A DNA stretch of 64,000 nt from Rhodobiaceae bacterium (GTDB lineage: Bacteria > Pseudomonadota > Alphaproteobacteria > Rhizobiales > Tepidamorphaceae): NCBI GenBank assembly GCA_020637855.1, contig JACKJR010000001.1:806001-870000 (forward strand). Direction: 5' to 3'. Positions within the stretch are counted from its first letter, which is position 1. Every line of letters begins with the position of its first letter. A program made the position numbers and the translations under genes. Shown here in pieces: positions 59,268-64,000 of this stretch. Below the pieces are notes generated by a model. The model was given only the letters and a program-made list of their open reading frames with translations. It did no database searches and was not told the origin of the DNA.

Positions 59268-60479
59268 GTGTCGGAAAACGAAACACCGCAGAGTGATAAC
59301 GGTTCCCAGGACGAAGAAGAGATCGTCGCGCAGCAACCTGAAGCTGAGCCCGAGCCTGAGCTGGAACCGGAGCAGCCACGGCGGCGCGAGAAACTTCCCA
59401 GGCGCAAGCCCAAGGGCCGCCGCAACCCGTTTGTCGTTCTCCTGTCCGGTGTGTTTTCGCTGCTGTTTCTTGCCGTTCTGATCGGCGGCGGAGCGCTCTA
59501 CATCGGCAAGGCCTGGTTCGAGAAGCCGGGGCCGCTGGCCGAGACGAAGACCGTTGTCATTCCGCGCGGCCAGGGCGTGCGCGGGATCACCGATCAGCTC
59601 AAGCGCGAAGGCGTGATCAAACAGACCGGCTTCGTCGATGACGCATGGGTCTTCTACGCAGCCGTCCTCCTGTACAAGGCGCAGGACAAACTTCAGGCGG
59701 GTGAATATTCCTTCGATGCCGGCATCAGCATGCATGACGTGATGGACAAGCTCGCGTCCGGTAAGGCGATCCTGCATTCGCTGACCGTGCCTGAAGGGTT
59801 GACGAGCAAGCAGATCATCGCGCTGGTCAATGCGCATGAGATGCTGACCGGCAACGAAATCCTGGATGTTCCCGCCGAAGGCTCGCTTCTGCCTGAGACC
59901 TACAAGTTCAGCCGGGGTACGCCGCGCGAACAGATCGTCAAACGCATGCGCGCCGATCTCAACAAGGCGCTGGAACTTGCCTGGCAGAACCGTGACCCCG
60001 GATTGCCGCTGCAGAACTCCGCAGAACTGCTGACGCTGGCCTCGATTGTCGAGAAGGAAACCGGCCTCGCGCAGGAGCGCCCGCGCGTGGCTTCGGTCTT
60101 CGTCAACCGCTTGCGCAAAAAGATGAAACTGCAGTCCGATCCGACGATTCTCTACGGTCTTTATGGCGGAGATGCGTGGGGCAAGCCACGCACCATCACC
60201 AAGTCCGAACTGGATGCCGCCAACCCCTACAACACCTATCAGATCGACCGCCTGCCGCCTGGCCCGATCGCGAACGTCGGAGTTGCGGCCCTGGAGGCGG
60301 TTTCACGTCCTGCTGATACAAAGGACCTCTTCTTTGTCGCCGATGGCAGCGGCGGGCACGCGTTTGCCGAAACGCTGGACGAGCACAACAAGAATGTCAC
60401 GCGCTGGCGCGAGATCGAGAAAAACAGGAAGCAGGAGGGTGCTTCGGCATCTGAAGGCACGCAGACCCTGACACAATAG
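59268..60479 (+). CDS. mltG: Endolytic transglycosylase MltG
   Basis: A 403-residue inner-membrane lytic transglycosylase. An acidic then basic cytoplasmic N-terminus (EAEPEPELEPEQPRRREK) is followed by a single membrane helix at about 50-76, a LysM-like region and the YceG catalytic domain with the glutamate in IVEKETGLAQERP near 265 and QSDPTILYGLYGG. It cuts nascent glycan strands and sets their length. GTG start after GGAAGG. Its place behind fabF is standard for Rhizobiales. Confidence 0.95.
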   Translation: MSENETPQSDNGSQDEEEIVAQQPEAEPEPELEPEQPRRREKLPRRKPKGRRNPFVVLLSGVFSLLFLAVLIGGGALYIGKAWFEKPGPLAETKTVVIPRGQGVRGITDQLKREGVIKQTGFVDDAWVFYAAVLLYKAQDKLQAGEYSFDAGISMHDVMDKLASGKAILHSLTVPEGLTSKQIIALVNAHEMLTGNEILDVPAEGSLLPETYKFSRGTPREQIVKRMRADLNKALELAWQNRDPGLPLQNSAELLTLASIVEKETGLAQERPRVASVFVNRLRKKMKLQSDPTILYGLYGGDAWGKPRTITKSELDAANPYNTYQIDRLPPGPIANVGVAALEAVSRPADTKDLFFVADGSGGHAFAETLDEHNKNVTRWREIEKNRKQEGASASEGTQTLTQ

Positions 60480-60505
60480 GGCTGGGCGACGGGGGGCATG
60501 AAATC

Positions 60506-61405
60506 TTGAAGAACGGCGCGCTGGCAAGCATGACTGGCTTTGCGGCGGTATCCGGCGCATCTCGTGGCTACCAATGGGAATGGACGCTTCGTTCGGTCAA
60601 CGGCAAGGGGCTCGATCTGCGTTTCCGCTTGCCCGGTGGTTATGAGCGGCTGGAGGCGGCGCTGCGGAGCACCGCATCGGCCAGGCTGTCGCGCGGGTCG
60701 GTGACCGCCAATCTCAGCCTCAAGCGCGAAAGCGAGCAGCCTGCCGAACTGGTGATCAATCCCGCGGCCCTTGACGCGGTCAAACGCATCTCGGCGGACA
60801 TCGCACGCGAGACCGGTGCCACGCCCGCCAGTGTTGACGGCATACTCGCCGTGCGCGGTGTGATCGATCTGCGTGAAGCCGGCCTTGACGATGCCGCCCA
60901 GACCGAGCTCGATGCAGCGGTTCAGGAGGGCTTTGCAAAGGCGCTCGCCGCAATGACCGCCGCACGCCTGTCGGAAGGAACAGCACTCGGAGAAACGCTG
61001 CAAGGCCATCTCGGCACCGTTTCGGTGCTGGTCATTGAAGCCGACGCCTTGCCGGGGCGTGCGCCGGAAGCAATTGCGGAGCGGCTCAGGCAAACGATCA
61101 TGCAACTGACCGATGCCGCGCCGCAGCTTGATGCCGAACGTCTGCATCAGGAAGCATTGCTTGCCGCGGCCAAGGCCGATGTGCGCGAGGAACTCGACCG
61201 TCTCAATGCCCATGTGGACGCCGCCAGGAAGCTTCTCGGGCAGGGAGGTGCGGTCGGGCGCGATCTGAATTTCCTCGCGCAGGAATTCAACCGCGAGGCA
61301 AACACCTTGTGTTCGAAGTCCAATGACATCGACCTGACGCGCATCGGGCTCAAGCTCAAAGGTGTCATCGACCAGTTCCGCGAGCAGGTCCAGAACCTGG
61401 AATAA
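60506..61405 (+). CDS. YicC family endoribonuclease
   Basis: A 299-residue YicC protein. Seen: SMTGFA at the N-terminus, WTLRSVNGKGLDLRFRLP, and the C-terminal REEL...DFLAQEFNREANTLCSKS...KGVIDQFREQVQNLE, the conserved YicC/YloC tail. Family members are metal-dependent single-strand endoribonucleases involved in small-RNA turnover. The start is TTG 60506 after GGGGGG; ATG 60530 is the alternative. gmk follows at 18 bases, a common pair. Confidence 0.93.
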   Translation: MKNGALASMTGFAAVSGASRGYQWEWTLRSVNGKGLDLRFRLPGGYERLEAALRSTASARLSRGSVTANLSLKRESEQPAELVINPAALDAVKRISADIARETGATPASVDGILAVRGVIDLREAGLDDAAQTELDAAVQEGFAKALAAMTAARLSEGTALGETLQGHLGTVSVLVIEADALPGRAPEAIAERLRQTIMQLTDAAPQLDAERLHQEALLAAAKADVREELDRLNAHVDAARKLLGQGGAVGRDLNFLAQEFNREANTLCSKSNDIDLTRIGLKLKGVIDQFREQVQNLE

Positions 61406-61423
61406 GGGCAGGGGGCAATCGAT

Positions 61424-62083
61424 ATGAGCGATACGCAGACCACTGCCCGCCGCGGGCTCATGCTGGTGTTGTCCTCGCCTTCCGGTGCTGGCAAGACGAC
61501 GATCTCGCGTGCCGTTCTGGAGGCTGAGCGGGCGAACGGTCTCAGTCTCTCCATTTCGGCTACCACGCGCGCCAGAAGGCCGAGCGAGATGCAGGGTGTC
61601 CACTATCATTTCATGAGCGAACACGACTTTCTCACGAAGCAAAAAGCCGGTGATTTTCTCGAATGGGCCGAGGTGCACGGCAATTTCTACGCCACGCCGC
61701 GCGAGGAAGTGGAGCAGGCGCTGTCGGAAGGCCGCGACGTGCTGTTCGATATCGACTGGCAGGGCGCGGCACAGATCCGCGAGGCCGCGCGTGACGATCT
61801 GGTCAGCGTCTTCATCCTGCCGCCTGATGCGCCGTCCTTGCGTGAGCGGCTTGAGCGCCGCGCCGAGGATGATGGCGCCACCATCAAGCGCCGCCTTGCC
61901 AATGCCCGCACCGAAATCCAGCATTGGGACGAGTACGACCATGTCATCGTCAATTACGATCTGGAAGAGAGTGTGAAAGAAGTGCTGGCCATCCTCCACG
62001 CCGCGCGCACGTCGGCAAAACGCCAGACCGGGCTTGCTGCGGGCGTGGCCAAAATTTCCGCCGATCTCAAGGCGATGGAATAG
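61424..62083 (+). CDS. gmk: Guanylate kinase
   Basis: A 219-residue kinase that phosphorylates GMP to GDP with ATP. Seen: P-loop SSPSGAGKTTIS near 16, the GMP-binding region SISATTRARRPSE near 43 with YHFMSEHDF, and DIDWQGAAQI near 107. With guaB and guaA in the same window it continues guanine nucleotide synthesis. It ends three bases from the convergent rsmA. Confidence 0.98.
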   Translation: MSDTQTTARRGLMLVLSSPSGAGKTTISRAVLEAERANGLSLSISATTRARRPSEMQGVHYHFMSEHDFLTKQKAGDFLEWAEVHGNFYATPREEVEQALSEGRDVLFDIDWQGAAQIREAARDDLVSVFILPPDAPSLRERLERRAEDDGATIKRRLANARTEIQHWDEYDHVIVNYDLEESVKEVLAILHAARTSAKRQTGLAAGVAKISADLKAME

Positions 62084-62086
62084 AGC

Positions 62087-62947
62087 TTAATCTCTATTGT
62101 CGAGTGCCCGCGCCAGCACGGCAAAGCCTTCTATGGAAACCGTTTCCGCACGCGCCGTTTCCGCGATACCGGCACCTTCCAGAGCCGCGGCAGGGTCGGG
62201 AAAGACGGATTTCAGACTCTGCCGCAGCATCTTTCGCCGCTGGCCGAAGGCGGCGCGCGTCACGGTTTCGAGTGCCTTGAGCCGGCAGGGATGTTCAATC
62301 GGTTTCGGCACAAGCTGCACCACGGATGAAACGACTTTCGGTGGCGGCGTGAAGGCTTGAGGCGGCACGTCGAAGACTATGCGGGCGTGTGCGCGCCAGC
62401 CCGCCAGGACCGCCAGCCGTCCATAAGCCGCATCTCCCGGTTTCGCCACGATGCGTTCCGCCACTTCGCGCTGGAACATCAGAACCATGCGGTCGAACCA
62501 TGCTGGCCACGGCTCGGCTGAAAGCCAGCCCGTCAGCAGTGGCGTTGCGACATTGTAGGGCAGGTTGGCAACGATCCGGCAGGGGGCGCCATTGGCGCTT
62601 TGCATCAGTGCGCGGTGGTCGAGCTCCAGTGCATCGCCTTCGACGACGCTGAGCCGTCCGCCTGCTGCCGATGCGATCTGCGACAGGGCATCGAGACAAC
62701 GCGCATCCTTTTCGATGGCCGTAACGTGCCTGGCACCCTCCAGCAGCAAAGCGCGGGTTAAACCACCTGGCCCGGGACCGATTTCAAGAACATGAACCCC
62801 CTCAAGCGGGCCGGCTGCACGGGCAATCTTGCGGGTCAGATTGAGGTCGAGCAGGAAGTTCTGCCCCAGCGACTTTGTCGCCCGCAGGCCATGCTCGGCG
62901 ATGACATCCCGAAGTGGCGGCAGGGATTCGAGCGTAGAACTGCTCAT
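62087..62947 (-). CDS. rsmA: 16S rRNA dimethyladenosine transferase
   Basis: A 286-residue KsgA/RsmA enzyme that dimethylates two adjacent adenosines near the 3' end of 16S rRNA. Seen: LGQNFLLDLNLTRKIA near 28, SAM-binding EIGPGPGGLTRALL near 58, and the catalytic NLPYNVATPLL near 128. The long upstream extension of the frame lies inside pdxA; the ATG at 62947 overlaps the pdxA stop (ATGA) and gives the usual length. Confidence 0.97.
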   Translation of the reverse strand: MSSSTLESLPPLRDVIAEHGLRATKSLGQNFLLDLNLTRKIARAAGPLEGVHVLEIGPGPGGLTRALLLEGARHVTAIEKDARCLDALSQIASAAGGRLSVVEGDALELDHRALMQSANGAPCRIVANLPYNVATPLLTGWLSAEPWPAWFDRMVLMFQREVAERIVAKPGDAAYGRLAVLAGWRAHARIVFDVPPQAFTPPPKVVSSVVQLVPKPIEHPCRLKALETVTRAAFGQRRKMLRQSLKSVFPDPAAALEGAGIAETARAETVSIEGFAVLARALDNRD

Positions 62948-63990
62948 GCGGCGCTGGCGGCCAGCGCCTGCTCGCGCGCGACCATGGCAGCAGCCATCTT
63001 CAGTGCCTCGATCAGGCTTGATGGGTTTGCCCTGCCGGTTCCTGCGATATCGAAAGCGGTTCCGTGATCGGGCGAGGTGCGCACGAACGGCAGGCCGAGC
63101 GTGACATTGACGCCGGTATCGAAGGCTATGGTCTTGATCGGGATCAGCGCCTGGTCGTGATACATGCACACAGCCGCATCGTATGCTTCACGCGCACGCG
63201 CATGAAACATGGTGTCAGCGGGCAGGGGGCCTGTAACATCGATACCGATACGGCGCAGCAGTTCGATTGCCGGTACGATCGTCGCGATTTCCTCCTTGCC
63301 GATCGAACCGCCTTCACCGGCATGCGGATTGAGCCCTGCAATGGCAATACGCGGGCGGGAAATGCCGAAACGTTTTTCAAGGTCGCGGGAAAGCGTTCGC
63401 ACGGTCGTGACGATCAGCTCTTGCGTCAATGCAGCCGGAACACTGGCAAGCGGGATATGGATGGTGACCGGGACGACGCGCAGGTCTGCACCCGCAAGCA
63501 TCATCACGGGATGCGCGTCGACCTGCCAGAGATCATGCGCCAGCTGGCCAAGGTATTCGGTGTGGCCGGGAAACCGGAAGCCGCTCGCATAAAGCACTTC
63601 CTTGCTGATCGGATTGGTGACGACGCCTGCAGCTTTTCCCGCATGGACGAGGTTTGCCGATGTCTCGATCGAGCCGGTCACCAGCTCTGCTTGGGCAGGG
63701 TCGGGTTTGCCCGCGGCAGCCGGGCGGCCTCCTGAGCCTGCGACCGCCAGCACCGGGAGTTCTTCGGTGAATATGTTGGCCGCATTGGCCGTTTCGTTGG
63801 GATCGATCAGCTTCAGCGGCAGTTTTCCAAGCCCGGAAGCTGTCGCCCTGCGCGCGACGATCGCGGCATCGCCGACGAGCACGAAGGGGGGGATTTCTTG
63901 CTGCTTGCGCGCAAGGAAGGCCATCGCGGCAAGCTCCGGCCCGATCCCGGCGGGGTCGCCGATCGTCAGCGCAAGTGGGAGAGCCGCCAT
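62944..63990 (-). CDS. pdxA: 4-hydroxythreonine-4-phosphate dehydrogenase
   Basis: A 348-residue NAD-dependent dehydrogenase of pyridoxal phosphate synthesis. Seen: LTIGDPAGIGPEL at the N-terminus, GHTEYLGQLA near 142, the metal-binding His residues, GLNPHAGEGG near 222, and YHDQALIPIKT near 285. It is co-transcribed with rsmA, and in this group the genes upstream (beyond the window) are normally surA and lptD. Bases 63991-64000 belong to its leader. Confidence 0.97.
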   Translation of the reverse strand: MAALPLALTIGDPAGIGPELAAMAFLARKQQEIPPFVLVGDAAIVARRATASGLGKLPLKLIDPNETANAANIFTEELPVLAVAGSGGRPAAAGKPDPAQAELVTGSIETSANLVHAGKAAGVVTNPISKEVLYASGFRFPGHTEYLGQLAHDLWQVDAHPVMMLAGADLRVVPVTIHIPLASVPAALTQELIVTTVRTLSRDLEKRFGISRPRIAIAGLNPHAGEGGSIGKEEIATIVPAIELLRRIGIDVTGPLPADTMFHARAREAYDAAVCMYHDQALIPIKTIAFDTGVNVTLGLPFVRTSPDHGTAFDIAGTGRANPSSLIEALKMAAAMVAREQALAASAA

Positions 63991-64000
63991 GGCGTGATTC

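Noticed and set aside
60239..61999. Open frame of 586 codons antisense to mltG, yicC and gmk
   Set aside because: Spans three well-identified genes on the other strand; an artefact of composition.
1..64000. CRISPR arrays or insertion sequences
   Set aside because: No regularly spaced repeats beyond the short ones listed, and no transposase-like protein.

Overview
The window is chromosomal DNA from a GC-rich alphaproteobacterium, most likely of the Rhizobiales (Hyphomicrobiales; a Phyllobacteriaceae-like organism). This placement rests on gene order: rpsF-rpsR-DUF2232-rplI-dnaB-alr-radA-cvpA-purF-SDR, fabD-fabG-acpP-fabF-mltG-yicC-gmk facing rsmA-pdxA, and yfgM-bamB-der are arrangements I know from that order. 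RNA-polymerase-type promoters are weak, ATGA/GTGA start-stop overlaps are common, and a GGAAAAGT...TTTTC intergenic motif of rhizobial type occurs twice. The exact genus cannot be named from the sequence alone. I saw no tRNA, rRNA, insertion sequence, phage gene or CRISPR array.

Bases 1-28500 are an accessory catabolic region centred on 2-oxo acids, acyl-CoAs and N-methyl compounds. It opens with the C-terminal part of an iron-sulfur/FAD 2-hydroxyacid oxidase and a GntR-FCD regulator. An Lrp-type regulator is divergent from an AceE-like thiamine-diphosphate (TPP) dehydrogenase. A leftward operon follows (hotdog thioesterase, iorA, iorB, acyl-CoA ligase, double-HxlR regulator). It is divergent from a molybdopterin oxidoreductase resembling phenylacetyl-CoA:acceptor oxidoreductase (PadB) and its iron-sulfur/membrane partner, here a single PadC-PadD-like fusion. 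Together these suggest oxidation of arylpyruvates to arylacetyl-CoA and on to an arylglyoxylyl-type product, with electrons passed to ferredoxin and quinone. Next come the heterotetrameric sarcosine oxidase genes soxBDAG (leftward) and, divergent from them, a cassette of a fused E1 alpha-beta 2-oxo acid dehydrogenase without E2/E3, a FabD-like acyltransferase lacking the malonyl-binding arginine, a FAD amine oxidase-like enzyme and a MetX-like alpha/beta hydrolase. A lone ComEC-like metallo-beta-lactamase-fold protein with degraded metal ligands and a MaoC hydratase close this part.

Bases 29000-45130 are mostly core functions: exopolyphosphatase, rRNA methyltransferases RlmE and RsmB, guanine nucleotide synthesis (guaB, guaA), an L,D-transpeptidase, a DksA-like zinc-finger protein, NnrU, panB, and envelope assembly (YfgM-like, BamB, Der). 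Among them sit a conserved protein of unknown function and a three-helix membrane protein with a cyclic-nucleotide-binding fold of Popeye-like layout.

Bases 45200-55170 form a long leftward housekeeping block (ribosomal proteins S6, S18, L9; DnaB; Alr; RadA; CvpA; PurF; SDR). Bases 55550-62083 carry the rightward fatty-acid synthesis cluster, then mltG, yicC and gmk, converging with leftward rsmA and pdxA at the window end.
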